Part shown: positions 50,154 through 60,500 of the stretch, piece after piece
Position numbering within the stretch: position 1 is the stretch's first letter
How the letters are laid out: each line of letters starts with the position of its first letter
Assembly: GCA_910584985.1 (NCBI GenBank)
Contig: CAJUDJ010000004.1
Coordinates: forward strand, 34,057 to 98,056
Reading direction: 5' to 3'
Length of the DNA stretch: 64,000 nucleotides
DNA from: an uncultured Eubacterium sp.
GTDB lineage: Bacteria; Bacillota; Clostridia; Oscillospirales; Acutalibacteraceae
The notes under the pieces: model-generated
What the model was told of the DNA's origin: nothing
Seen by the model: only the letters and a program-made list of their open reading frames with translations
The model's database searches: none
Made by a program: the position numbers and the translations under genes

Positions 50154-51203
50154 ATGAATATGACAGTTGCAATTATAATCAGTTCCGTTATTGCCTTCGG
50201 CGTTACAGCCGCACTTGGCTTTGTAATTATTCCGTGGCTCAGAAAGCTTAACTTCGGGCAGACGATTCTTGAAATCGGCCCGTCCTGGCATAAATCAAAG
50301 CAGGGCACACCGAATATGGGCGGTTGGATGTTCATTATCGGAATCGTTATTTCCGTAATCATTACGGCTGCGGTTTTTCTTTCAAAGGGCGGAAATCTTC
50401 AGACGGATTTTTCGGATATGGTAAGCAACCGGGAAAACACCCTTTTGATAGCAAGTGTGCTTCTTGCGATCGGAAGCGGCATTGTAGGCTTTCTTGATGA
50501 TTTTATTAAAATAAAGCTGAAACGGAATAAAGGCCTTTCGGCAAAGCAGAAAACGCTTGGTCAGATTATTATAACCGTATCCTTTGTTGCCACCTTATGG
50601 ATTTCGCATAATACAGTATGGTATGTTCCGTTTATGGGAACAATAAATTTTGAGCAGAATCCATTTACAGCTGTGCTGTTCTGGATTATATCTATCATAA
50701 TTATTTACGGTTGTATTAATTCGGTTAATCTTACGGATGGTATAGACGGCCTTTGCTCTTCTGTTACTGCAACTGCGGCAATCGCCTTTATTGCAATTGC
50801 CGTAATCCAGAAATTTGCAGGTCTCGGCATTCTTGCCGGTGCACTGCTCGGCGGAGTATGCGGCTTTCTTTGCTGGAACTGGAATCCGGCAAAAACCTTT
50901 ATGGGCGATACAGGTTCGCTGTTCCTTGGCGGAATGGTTGCGGCTCTCGGCTATTGCATTAAATGTCCGATTCTGCTTCTTCCAATCGGCATTATTTATG
51001 TTTGTGAAACAATGAGTGATATTATTCAAATCGGATATTTCAAGCTTACCCATGGAAAGCGTGTTTTCAAAATGGCACCGATTCATCATCATTTTGAAAT
51101 GTGCGGTTGGAAGGAAAAGAAAATCTGCGCTGTGTTTTCACTGATTAACGCACTGGGCTGTGCAGTTGCAGTGGCTCTGATTTATTTAGGGCTTGATATG
51201 TAA
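50154..51203 (+). CDS. mraY: Phospho-MurNAc-pentapeptide translocase MraY
   Basis: Integral membrane enzyme that makes lipid I from UDP-MurNAc-pentapeptide and undecaprenyl phosphate. About 10 TM helices. Catalytic/Mg motifs are GFLDDFIKIKLKRNKGLSAK, NSVNLTDGIDGL and MGDTGSLFLGG; the HHH motif reads PIHHHFEMCGWKE. Length 349 aa. It starts at the base after the murF stop. Confidence 0.97.
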   Translation: MNMTVAIIISSVIAFGVTAALGFVIIPWLRKLNFGQTILEIGPSWHKSKQGTPNMGGWMFIIGIVISVIITAAVFLSKGGNLQTDFSDMVSNRENTLLIASVLLAIGSGIVGFLDDFIKIKLKRNKGLSAKQKTLGQIIITVSFVATLWISHNTVWYVPFMGTINFEQNPFTAVLFWIISIIIIYGCINSVNLTDGIDGLCSSVTATAAIAFIAIAVIQKFAGLGILAGALLGGVCGFLCWNWNPAKTFMGDTGSLFLGGMVAALGYCIKCPILLLPIGIIYVCETMSDIIQIGYFKLTHGKRVFKMAPIHHHFEMCGWKEKKICAVFSLINALGCAVAVALIYLGLDM

Positions 51204-51235
51204 GTTATTAATTTTTATGATAAAGAGGTGCTGTT

Positions 51236-52501
51236 ATGGCAGACAGATTAACGCCGCCTGTTCGCTATCCGCGATATGGCGAGAAACCTGCTGATAATGG
51301 ATTTGGCAAAAAGAAAAGTGCAGACAGGGAGGATCACACAAGGGAATCCTTTCATAAATCGAAGCTTTCACAGTGGTTTGTTCTGGGTGGATTTGACGTT
51401 CCGTATTTTGCACTTGTAATGATTCTTTTGGCTATCGGGCTTGTAATGCTTCTTTCAGCATCCTATCCAACAGCGTATTTTAACGGAGAAAATTCCTATT
51501 CGTTTTTTATAAAGCAGGCAGCATTTGCTGTAGTCGGTGTTATTGCTATGCTTGCGGCATCAAAAATAGATTATACTATATATAAGAAATATGCCCATTT
51601 TATTTATGCCGGCGCATTGATTCTGCTGGTAGTGGTTCTTTTTTATCACACAAATAAGACTTCCGGCAGCGGTGAGGATTTCAAACGCTATATTCCGGTT
51701 GGACCCTTAACATTCCAGCCGTCTGAAATTGGAAAATTTGCACTTATTGTTGCACTTTCGGCATATTTCTGCCGGTTCAGCAATAAGATTTCCACATTCC
51801 TTTACGGCATTTTTATTCCTCTTGCAATTATCGGTGTATATTGTGGGCTTGTTGCACTTGAGAATCATGTTTCGGGTATGATTCTGATGTTTGCGCTTGG
51901 TGCCTCCATCATGTTTTCGGGCGGCACAAAAAGCTGGATTTTCTGGCTGGGCATTATAGCGGTTGCAGCCATTGTTCTGGTTGTGTTTATGTTTCCTGAT
52001 ATTCTGCCCGATTATGTAAAGGCAAAGCTTCAGGCATTTACAGATAAAGAATTTGAACCGCTTCGGGGAAGATGGCAAATCAATAATTCGCTTTATGCAA
52101 TCGGTTCGGGCGGGTTGTTCGGAGTCGGGCTCGGAAATTCAAAACAGAAATATATGTATGTGTCTGAACCGCAGAATGACTTTATTTTTTCTATTGTGTG
52201 TGAAGAACTCGGTTTTATAGGCGCACTGGTTATTCTGCTTCTGTTTGCGCTTCTTGTTTTCAGAGGAATACAGATTTCAATGAAGGCAAGGGATAAGTTC
52301 GGTTCATTTCTTGTTATGGGTATAACTGCGCAGGTGGGTATACAGACGGTGCTTAATATTCTTGTTATAACAGATTCCATTCCGAACACCGGCATTTCGC
52401 TTCCGTTTTTCAGTTACGGCGGCACGGCGCTTATGATGCTGCTGTTTGAAATGGGCGTAGTGCTCAGTGTTTCCAGAAAAGCAAATCAGAGAAAGGTTTA
52501 G
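51236..52501 (+). CDS. ftsW: SEDS peptidoglycan polymerase FtsW
   Basis: SEDS-family glycosyltransferase, partner of the class B PBP. The N-terminus has a ~50-residue hydrophilic extension before the first TM; about 10 TM follow. Family blocks include FQPSEIGKFALIVALS, ALENHVSGMILM, NSLYAIGSGGLFGVGLGNSKQK and GISLPFFSYGGTALM. It lies directly between mraY and murG; the murD gene usually found before ftsW is missing. It could equally be named spoVE. Confidence 0.95.
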   Translation: MADRLTPPVRYPRYGEKPADNGFGKKKSADREDHTRESFHKSKLSQWFVLGGFDVPYFALVMILLAIGLVMLLSASYPTAYFNGENSYSFFIKQAAFAVVGVIAMLAASKIDYTIYKKYAHFIYAGALILLVVVLFYHTNKTSGSGEDFKRYIPVGPLTFQPSEIGKFALIVALSAYFCRFSNKISTFLYGIFIPLAIIGVYCGLVALENHVSGMILMFALGASIMFSGGTKSWIFWLGIIAVAAIVLVVFMFPDILPDYVKAKLQAFTDKEFEPLRGRWQINNSLYAIGSGGLFGVGLGNSKQKYMYVSEPQNDFIFSIVCEELGFIGALVILLLFALLVFRGIQISMKARDKFGSFLVMGITAQVGIQTVLNILVITDSIPNTGISLPFFSYGGTALMMLLFEMGVVLSVSRKANQRKV

Positions 52502-52507
52502 ATAAAC

Positions 52508-53626
52508 ATGAAAATTCTTTTTGCAGCCGGCGGTACAGCCGGGCATATTAATCCTGCTCTTGCCGTGGCGTCCTATATCAGAGAACAGAATAAGGACGCC
52601 GAAATCCTTTTTGTGGGCACAGCAGATCATATGGAAGCAAGGCTTGTGCCGAATGCAGGCTTTGATTTCAAAACCATCAGCATCAGCGGCTTCAGGCGTT
52701 CTTTTTCGCCGAAGGCTGTTGTTCACAATGTAAAAACTGTTGTGCGCCTTGCAAAATCCAGTGCAGCCTGCCGTAAAATTTTAAAAGATTTTCAGCCGGA
52801 TGTCTGTGTTGGCTTCGGCGGATATGTTTCCGGCCCTGTAATTGAGCAGGCGGCAAATATGGGCATTGCAACCTGTATTCACGAACAGAATGCTTTTCCG
52901 GGCATAACAAACAAAACACTTGCAAAGAAAGCAGACAAGGTTATGGTTGCGGTTGAGGATGCGGCAAAGCATCTTTCAGCAAAAAAAGAAATTCTTGTAG
53001 CAGGCCTTCCCGTGCGCGGTGAAATTATCAATGCAGACAAGGATTTTGCCAGAGCAGAGCTGGGGATACCGGAGGACAAGCCGCTTGTGCTTTCCTTCGG
53101 CGGATCACTTGGTGCAAAACCGATTAATGATGCCATGTTTAATATTCTTGTTGAAGAAGCAGAAAAAGAAAACTGTTATTATATTCATTCCATCGGAACA
53201 AACGGCACGGAATTTCTTGAAAAGTTTGAACAGGCCGGCTTTGAAAACGGAAGGCTCGGCACGGTTGAAGTAAGAAGATATATTGATAATATGGATATAT
53301 GCATGGCTGCTGCCGATGTGGTTATCGTAAGAGCAGGCGCTTCAACAATTTCTGAAATACAGGCACTCGGAAAGGCTTCAATTCTTATACCGAGCCCGTA
53401 TGTTGCGGAAAATCATCAGTACCATAATGCAATGGCGCTTGTAAACAGAAATGCGGCAAGAATTCTGCAGGAAAAGGATTTAACTGCCGAATCGCTGAAA
53501 GCACTTCTTGATGAACTGCTTTCCGATAAGAATACACTTAACGAAATAGAAAAAAATGCAGCGGCAATGGCAATTCAGAATTCAAGAGAAAAAATTGCAG
53601 ACATTATTTTAAGCCTTGTAAAATAA
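52508..53626 (+). CDS. murG: UDP-GlcNAc:lipid I N-acetylglucosaminyltransferase MurG
   Basis: GT28 enzyme that converts lipid I to lipid II at the inner face of the membrane. The N-terminal GGTAGHINPALAVA is the lipid I-binding loop; VGFGGYVSGPVIEQA and HEQNAFPGITNK are characteristic. The C-terminal domain has SFGGSLGAKPIND and the UDP-binding VRAGASTISEIQALGKASI. Length 372 aa. Six bp separate it from ftsW. Confidence 0.97.
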   Translation: MKILFAAGGTAGHINPALAVASYIREQNKDAEILFVGTADHMEARLVPNAGFDFKTISISGFRRSFSPKAVVHNVKTVVRLAKSSAACRKILKDFQPDVCVGFGGYVSGPVIEQAANMGIATCIHEQNAFPGITNKTLAKKADKVMVAVEDAAKHLSAKKEILVAGLPVRGEIINADKDFARAELGIPEDKPLVLSFGGSLGAKPINDAMFNILVEEAEKENCYYIHSIGTNGTEFLEKFEQAGFENGRLGTVEVRRYIDNMDICMAAADVVIVRAGASTISEIQALGKASILIPSPYVAENHQYHNAMALVNRNAARILQEKDLTAESLKALLDELLSDKNTLNEIEKNAAAMAIQNSREKIADIILSLVK

Positions 53627-53697
53627 TTTTTAGCATTCCGCCGAAATCGGCATAGTATAAAGAAGAAAATCAAGACTATGCACGGTAGGTGGAATAT

Positions 53698-54996
53698 TTG
53701 GAAAAAATAGTTATTAACGGCGGCAAAAAGCTGCAGGGTGAAATTTTTGTTCACGGGGCAAAAAATTCTGTGCTTCCGATTTTAGCAGCAACACTTCTTA
53801 TAAAAGGTGTAAGTATAATACATAATGTGCCCGATCTTACCGATGTTGATGCATCCGTAAAAATACTTGAATATCTTGGCGCCAAGGTGAAAAGAGAAGG
53901 CAACACGCTGATTGTTGATGCCTGTGAGATCACGGAAAACACAATACCTGAGGAAATGATGCGGGAAATGAGATCCTCTATCATTTTTCTGGGTTCGCTT
54001 CTTTCCAGAACAAAAGAAGCCTATATCTGTTATCCCGGCGGCTGTGATATAGGAATACGGCCTATAGACCTGCATTTAAGCTCACTCAGAAAGCTTGGAG
54101 CAGTGATAACGGAAAACGGCAGCTGCCTTTGCTGCAAAAATGCAAATTGCCACGGCGCAAAGATAATTCTTACCTTTCCAAGTGTGGGGGCAACCGAAAA
54201 TATTATAATCGCTGCTGCGGTTTCAAAGGGGAAAACAACCATAATCAATGCGGCGCGTGAACCTGAAATATCAGATCTTGCCGCATTTCTCAATTCCTGC
54301 GGCGCAAAAATATTCGGCGCAGGAGAAGGCACGATTGAAATTGAGGGCGTAGACGGACTTTATCCCTGCACCCACACCATTATTCCGGACAGAGTGGTTG
54401 CAGCAACCTATATGAGTGCCGCTGCACTTTGTGCAGATGAGCTGATTATTAAAAATATACGCTCACAGCATTTAAGCCCTGTAATTCCGGCTTTTATGGA
54501 AATGGGATGTAAGCTTTACATTGACAGAAACAATCTGAAAGTTGTTTCGCCGAAAAGATTAAAAAGAGTCAGAATGATAAAAACGATGCCATATCCCGGT
54601 TTTCCCACGGATTGCCAATCTGTTATTATGGCAGCGCTTACAAAAGCAAGCGGCACAACCGTAATCAATGAAAGCATTTTTGAAAGTCGGTTTAAGCATA
54701 TCAGTGAGCTGAACCGATTCGGTGCAGATATAGCGGTAAATGACAGAAGTGCAATTATAAACGGTGTAAAAAATCTTTACGGCGCCAATGTTTACTGCAC
54801 GGATTTAAGAGGCGGTGCGTCCATGGTTATTGCTGCACTTGCTGCTGAAGGAAAGTCCACCATAGGGGATATTTATCATATAAACAGAGGATATGAAAAT
54901 ATAGAGGATAATTTTGCACTTATCGGTGCAGACATAAAGAGGATAAGCGATGAAAAAGCAAAAGAAAACGAAAAAACAGAACAGCAGGAAGCCTGA
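53698..54996 (+). CDS. murA: UDP-GlcNAc 1-carboxyvinyltransferase MurA
   Basis: First committed step of peptidoglycan synthesis (enolpyruvyl transfer to UDP-GlcNAc). The fosfomycin-target cysteine is present in PGGCDIGIRPIDLHL (Cys about residue 116). The N-terminus MEKIVINGGKKLQGEI is canonical from TTG 53698; GGTAGGTGG at 53684-53692 fits this TTG better than the in-frame GTG 53689 embedded in it. The last ~47 bp overlap the divIB gene in another frame and encode a Glu/Lys-rich tail. 432 aa. Confidence 0.95.
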   Translation: MEKIVINGGKKLQGEIFVHGAKNSVLPILAATLLIKGVSIIHNVPDLTDVDASVKILEYLGAKVKREGNTLIVDACEITENTIPEEMMREMRSSIIFLGSLLSRTKEAYICYPGGCDIGIRPIDLHLSSLRKLGAVITENGSCLCCKNANCHGAKIILTFPSVGATENIIIAAAVSKGKTTIINAAREPEISDLAAFLNSCGAKIFGAGEGTIEIEGVDGLYPCTHTIIPDRVVAATYMSAAALCADELIIKNIRSQHLSPVIPAFMEMGCKLYIDRNNLKVVSPKRLKRVRMIKTMPYPGFPTDCQSVIMAALTKASGTTVINESIFESRFKHISELNRFGADIAVNDRSAIINGVKNLYGANVYCTDLRGGASMVIAALAAEGKSTIGDIYHINRGYENIEDNFALIGADIKRISDEKAKENEKTEQQEA

Positions 54997-55894
54997 ACCG
55001 GTAAAAAAAACTGCTCCGCTGAATCTGGATTTTGATTTGGAACCGCCGAGAAGTAAATCTTATTTCAGTGATGAGGCTGCCGTAAATCAGGCGAAGCAGA
55101 GCAGCGAAAAGCGGTATACGAAAAATGAAATCAGAAAAAGGCAGAATAAAAAAAGAAAATTAAAAAACAGTGTAAGAAATGCAATTATCACATTCTGTGT
55201 TCTGCTGGCAATATCCGTTATCGGAATCGTGCTGTCACTTACCATGTTTTTCAATATAACAAGTATAAATATTTCAGGCAGCGGAATCTACACTGCCGAA
55301 CAGATTGAACAGGTTTGCGGTATCCGAACAGGGGATAACCTGTTTCTTACAGACAGTGAAAAAAGCAGAAAACTGCTTACCGAAGCACTGCCTTATATAT
55401 ATGATGTTACATTCAAAAAAAAGCTTCCGGCAACGCTGAATATTGAAATAACGGATGCTGTTGCAGCATATGCAGTGGCGAATGAAGACGGCACATTTAC
55501 GCTGCTTGATGATAATCTTAAGGTGCTTGAAAATGCCGCACAGGAAAATTCTGTCGATACAATTATGATTAAAGATGTGCTGCTTGCGGCATCGGGCGCA
55601 GGGCACACCGTTGAGTTTGAAAATCCCGATGCACTTAACTGTATTAAAAGTATAGCGGATGCACTGAAAGCAGTTGGTTTAAGTGATATTTCCGAAATAA
55701 GCAGTGCAGATAAAAATAATAATTATATTCTTTATAAAAACAGAATTGTGCTTGAACTCGGAGATTGCAGCAATCTTGAAAACAAGCTTTATAAATGCCT
55801 TGCTGCTTGTGAGGAACTTGAAAATAAAAACGGGGAAATCAAGGGCAGAATCAATATATCAAATGGCAAGCAAATTTACTTCACAGAGAATTAG
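54950..55894 (+). CDS. ftsQ: Cell division protein DivIB/FtsQ
   Basis: A bitopic divisome protein of 314 residues. The cytoplasmic N-terminus is very Lys-rich (KKQKKTKKQNSRKPEPVKK). One TM lies at about residues 80-101 (ITFCVLLAISVIGIVLSLTM). A POTRA domain follows (INISGSGIYTAEQIEQVCGI, LPYIYDVTFKKKLPATLNI), then the FtsQ beta domain. The ATG lies inside murA, so the genes are coupled. ftsA, which often follows ftsQ, is absent. Confidence 0.92.
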   Translation: MKKQKKTKKQNSRKPEPVKKTAPLNLDFDLEPPRSKSYFSDEAAVNQAKQSSEKRYTKNEIRKRQNKKRKLKNSVRNAIITFCVLLAISVIGIVLSLTMFFNITSINISGSGIYTAEQIEQVCGIRTGDNLFLTDSEKSRKLLTEALPYIYDVTFKKKLPATLNIEITDAVAAYAVANEDGTFTLLDDNLKVLENAAQENSVDTIMIKDVLLAASGAGHTVEFENPDALNCIKSIADALKAVGLSDISEISSADKNNNYILYKNRIVLELGDCSNLENKLYKCLAACEELENKNGEIKGRINISNGKQIYFTEN

Positions 55895-56026
55895 CTGTAA
55901 AGAAAAAAACTTACTGCCAGATTTATAAAATATATAAAAATTGCTGATTTGTGCAAACTAAACAAACAGCTATCCTTCATAAGTTGAAAGTTTAGAAATA
56001 ATATTTAGAAAAGTTCAAAAAAAATA

Positions 56027-56055
56027 TTGCAAAAAGATTACAATACTGTTACAAT
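56027..56055 (+). promoter_or_regulatory. Separate promoter for ftsZ
   Basis: TTGCAA (56027-56032) and TACAAT (56050-56055), 17-bp spacer, 58 bp upstream of the ftsZ ATG, inside a 219-bp intergenic region. No terminator was seen after ftsQ, so ftsZ may have both read-through and its own transcription. Confidence 0.75.
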
Positions 56056-56113
56056 ATGAACATAGGCTAATTTACAGGAAATGAAGATAAAAATACATAA
56101 GGAGAATTAAAAT

Positions 56114-57214
56114 ATGGGAAGATATGAAATTGATACAGATGATACAAAAGTTGTTTCTATAAAAGTAGTTGGTGTCGGCGGCGGCGGCGGAAACGCTGTA
56201 AACCGCATGGTGCATTGCAATATTCAGGATGTTGAGTTTATTGCCATCAACAGCGATAAGCCTGCTCTTACCAAATCAGTTGCTTCACATAAAATTCTTA
56301 TCGGTGAAAAGTCAACCAAGGGCCGCGGTGCGGGTGCAAAGCCTGAAATCGGCACAAAAGCTGCTGAAGAAAGCCGTGAAGCAATCACAGATATTCTTTC
56401 AGGAACAGAAATGGTGTTTATTACAGCCGGCATGGGCGGCGGCACAGGTACAGGCGCTGCACCTGTTGTTGCTAAAATTGCAAAAGATATGGGCATTCTT
56501 ACGGTTGGCGTTGTTACAACTCCGTTTGCATTTGAAGGAAAGCGCCGTATGGATCAGGCACAGGAAGGTATCAAGGAGCTTGCACAGTATGTGGATTCTC
56601 TTATGGTTATTCCGAATGAAAACCTTAAATTTGTAACAGAGGAAAGAATTACACTTCTGAATGCTTTTGAAATTGCAAATGATGTGCTTCGCCAGGGTGT
56701 TCAGTCTATTTCAGACCTTGTTAATGCAACAGGACTTGTAAACTCTGACTTTGCCGATGTAACCGAGATTATGAAGGAAGCCGGCTATGCACATATGGGT
56801 GTGGGCCACGGCAAGGCCAAGGATAAAGCTGAAATTGCAGCACAGCAGGCGATATCAAGTCCGCTTCTCAATACTTCTATTGATGGTGCACGCGGCGTGC
56901 TTCTTAATATTACCGCTTCAACAGATATCGGGCTTGAAGAAATTGATGCGGCTTCCACAATTGTTATGAATGCAGTTCATCCCGACTGTGAAATCATCTG
57001 GGGTGCAAACTTTGATGAAAGTCTTGAGGATGAAATGGTTATTACCGTTATTGCTACTCGCTTTGGTGATAAAGGGCCGGGCGCACCGATTAAATCAACA
57101 ACAGCAAATCTTGATGTTGCTCCGCCTGTAAATATTGAAGCTCCGGCTCCAAGCAGCTTCTCGGAAAATGATGATGATACCTTCAGTGATATTGTAAGCT
57201 TCTTTAAAAAATAA
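56114..57214 (+). CDS. ftsZ: Cell division GTPase FtsZ
   Basis: Tubulin homologue that forms the Z-ring. The tubulin signature GGGTGTGAAPVVAK is intact, and the T7 loop reads NSDFADVTEIM. The core ends near residue 316. The C-terminal linker is short (about 40 residues) and the last residues (DIVSFFKK) are a divergent form of the usual DIPxFLR-type conserved C-terminal peptide. The SD AAGGAG (56099-56104) precedes the ATG. 366 aa is at the short end for the family. Confidence 0.97.
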   Translation: MGRYEIDTDDTKVVSIKVVGVGGGGGNAVNRMVHCNIQDVEFIAINSDKPALTKSVASHKILIGEKSTKGRGAGAKPEIGTKAAEESREAITDILSGTEMVFITAGMGGGTGTGAAPVVAKIAKDMGILTVGVVTTPFAFEGKRRMDQAQEGIKELAQYVDSLMVIPNENLKFVTEERITLLNAFEIANDVLRQGVQSISDLVNATGLVNSDFADVTEIMKEAGYAHMGVGHGKAKDKAEIAAQQAISSPLLNTSIDGARGVLLNITASTDIGLEEIDAASTIVMNAVHPDCEIIWGANFDESLEDEMVITVIATRFGDKGPGAPIKSTTANLDVAPPVNIEAPAPSSFSENDDDTFSDIVSFFKK

Positions 57215-57223
57215 GATAAGCTG

Positions 57224-57272
57224 AAAAGGCAGAATATAAGTGCTTAATGCGCACTTGTATTCTGCCTTTTTT
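57224..57272 (+). terminator. Intrinsic terminator after ftsZ
   Basis: A long stem of about 20 bp (57224-57243 with 57251-57270, one mismatch/wobble) carries AAAAGGCAGAATA paired with TATTCTGCCTTTT, with a 7-nt loop and T-run. It closes the dcw operon. Confidence 0.93.
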
Positions 57273-57413
57273 GTATATATGCATATTGACAATTTTTGTT
57301 TATTTGTATTTTTTCGCTTAATCTTAAGTGGTGAAAGTAGATTGGCTTTACACGGATATGAAAAAATTTACAATTTTTTGTAAGGGTTTTTATTTGTTTT
57401 CAACAATTTTAAC

Positions 57414-57471
57414 ATAGTTTTAAACATAGTTTTAAACAAATGGCTGCTGTAAAGAATGCAGAATTTACAGC
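57414..57471. repeat. Tandem 12-mer and inverted repeat between ftsZ and the GH38 gene
   Basis: ATAGTTTTAAAC occurs twice in direct tandem (about 57414-57437). It is followed by GCTGTAAA-N10-TTTACAGC (57446-57453 and 57464-57471). A further CTTTACA lies at 57346-57352. The region sits between two facing terminators and contains no gene; no clear promoter reads out of it. Confidence 0.5.
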
Positions 57472-57475
57472 AAAT

Positions 57476-57511
57476 AAAAAATCTCTATACATTTTCTGTA
57501 TAGAGATTTTT
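57476..57511 (-). terminator. Terminator of the GH38 operon
   Basis: Stem AAAATCTCTATACA/TGTATAGAGATTTT with loop TTTTC (57492-57496); on the minus strand it ends in a U-run. It lies 15 bp past the GH38 stop. Confidence 0.88.
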
Positions 57512-57525
57512 GTGCTTTATGCATT

Positions 57526-60500
57526 TTACCATTCGGATTTTGTATAGGAACGGATAATATTTGTAACAATATTGTCGCGCTTGAAGCCTTTTCCTTTTCC
57601 GCTTTTTATCTGATCCTGAATTTTTCCCGCCCGTATTGTAATAAAATCAGCCTTGTCAATTACTTTATCAATCGGCGGAATTTTATCAAATCTGTATTCG
57701 GGATTCGGTGTTGTATCAATCAGCTTTGCTGCAAGCGTAGTGTTGGAAAATTTTCTTACTGCTGTTATAGCCAGAATTATGATTCTGTTGTCTTCGGGAA
57801 GTGTAAGTGTTTTTCCGTTCCTTACATCTATTTCATAAAGATAGAAATAGGCTTTTCCGTTTGCAATATTGCCCTCCGGGTGATGGGTATGCGTAAATTC
57901 CATTCCAAGGCTTACTTTTTTAATAAGCGCCGTTTGGCTGAATGCTGCCATATCCCATCTGCCGATTGGTTCTTTAAAGGAGCAGATATTCAGCTTTTTC
58001 TCTTTTTCATCAACGAAGAAGCTTGCTTCACGGTCGCCAAGGGTAGATGCGGCAAGCATATACATTTTTGAAGAACCCTTCGGGATTTCAATCGTTTGAT
58101 TTCTTGCCACCATAACATCACAGAGTGCATTGCAGTCCGGCATTCGGAAGGTTATTCCGCCAACGGTAAGTGATTCGGGGCACAGTTCGGCGGGAAGGGA
58201 GCATCCGCCGCCCTGAAGGATTACATGGCGCATATTGCTGTCTGCCGTAAAGCCCTTGGAATTAAATTCAAGATTCAGCTTTTTAAAGCTTTCCCTGCCT
58301 TTTTTATCTGAAGGTTCAAGTTTTATACGGAAGGATTTAACCTGATAAGGAGCAATGCTGAAGCAAAGTGCATTTTCTGAAAATGCAGCGTTATCAACTT
58401 TGTGTTCATCTGCCAGAACTTCCTCGGCAGACTCTATGTTTTTAAAGAAACTGATTTTTACATCGTCATGGCTTTTTCCGGCTGCTTCATTCACTCTTAT
58501 AATAAATCCGTTCTGATCCTCTGCAAGCTTAATTGCCCGTACAATAACATTTTTATTATTGATTTTGGCAAAGGAGAAATCATCTGAAAGAGAACCCTTT
58601 CGCCTTGCGCTTGTCTGAAAGGTAATCAGCGGCTTCTGGAAGCTTTCATTCTGTGCCTGTGTGCCGTTTTCAAAACTGCCGCTGTGGCAGTAAATCCCGA
58701 ATGAAAAAATATTTCTGCCGAGATCCTGTAAATCCTGCCGTGTTTCCTTTGTAAAAGCACCTGCCGGTGTATGAATGCAGGTTAATCTCAGTGTATTGTC
58801 ATTCGGCTTATCCCAACCGTATTTACAGTCTGAAAAAACAGATATGCCGAAAGCGTTGCTTTTGTCCGTAATATCTGCCCATTTCTGTGCGGGAACTTCA
58901 TACAGATTTTCGCTGTTGTTTCCTCTTTGGATTATGCCGAGGCCAAGATCATACGATGCCGTGCTGTTAAAACAGGAAAAAGGAAACACAGCCTTAAGCA
59001 TAGTTCTTCTTGATTTCCAGTCAACAAAATTTTCAACCTTAATATATTCGGAATCGCTTGCAAGAGAAACAAGCTGCGTAACGGTTGAATGCTCTGCTTC
59101 TCGTGTAACTTTAACGGCAACCCTTGCCGCACCGTTTTCAACCACCTCAAACTGCGGGGTGTTTGCATAGCATTTCGGCTCTTTATCTATATCTTCTTTT
59201 CTGATTTCCCAGCTTGGATAGGAAAGCGAACCCATGTCGCTTATCAGTGCCATTTTAATGGGTGCATCAAGCAGCTGCCTTTTATTTTTCTTATCTACAA
59301 CGGATGCAATATCGCCGTTTCTGTTGAAAACAACCTGATATCTGCTGTTTTCAAGAATATGTTCGTTTACTTTCAAATCTGTTTTTAAGGCGCATTTGCT
59401 GTTTGCGGCTTTCACATCGTAAACCCGATAGCCAAGCGGTTTTACCTCGGCAAGAAAAACAATGTCAAATTCCTTGCCTTTTTTTCTGATGATCTGGCTG
59501 GGAACTTCCTTTCCGCTTTTGTCCACCACCTTAACAAAGGTGCTGTTGTGCTTCAGTTTGATATGTGCGGAAACGGCATCCTTTCTTGGCTGTGCAGAGG
59601 GATTGTTTACGATAACGGCACATTCCGTTACCCATTCGGTGTCCAGCTCGTTTGCAATTGCACTGACAGCGCCTGTATATTCATTTTGAAACTGGCTGAG
59701 CGAAACAAAGTAATCGTTGCAGCTTTCGTTGTAAACCTCCATATTTGAGGTGCCTGTAATATCATCATGAAACTGATGGCGGATTACACGCTTCCAGGCA
59801 TCATTGATGCTTTTCTGCGGGTATTTGTATACCTTTATTTCATTTGCAAGCACACAGGCTTTTTCCGCTGTATCTGCAAGGTTTTCATTCTGTGCATTCA
59901 GGCGCTTGCTTATGGTTCTGGAAGTGTAAGCGCCTGCGCCGTGTGCTGTCATAACAAGCTCATTATCCCATTTTGGGAAAGCGGCTTTTACCTGTTCCGG
60001 CAGCTTTTCCAAATCGGAAAACATTTCATCAGAGGAGGCCGAAACCACCTCAAAATCACTTTCACTGTTTTTGGAAATGCTTTTTTCCAGTGCTTTAACA
60101 CTTTCTTCATCCGGTGCGCCGCCCCAGTCGCCTGTGCCGTAAAGGTTAAGCGTCTGCGGAAAGCCGAATTTCTGCGCATTGGAAGCAATTTTATCTATAA
60201 TTCCAAGATCGCCTCTGATGTCATCGCTGAATTTATAGCGGTAAGATCTTGCATCCGTGCTGGCAAAAATTTCAGAGGCATCAACACCTTTCCAGATTCC
60301 TATGTCAAACGGCAGACCGTATGCCGAGCCCCAACTGAGTTTCTGGGTTGTAAAGCCGTTTAGGCCGGAATGCTTTATCACGGCCGGAAGTGCATAGCCG
60401 AAGCCGAAGCAGTCCGGCAGAAAAATATCTGTGCTTTTTTTGCCGAATTTTTCTTCAAAATATCTGTTTCCAAGCAGAATATTTCTGAAAAGTGCTTCGG

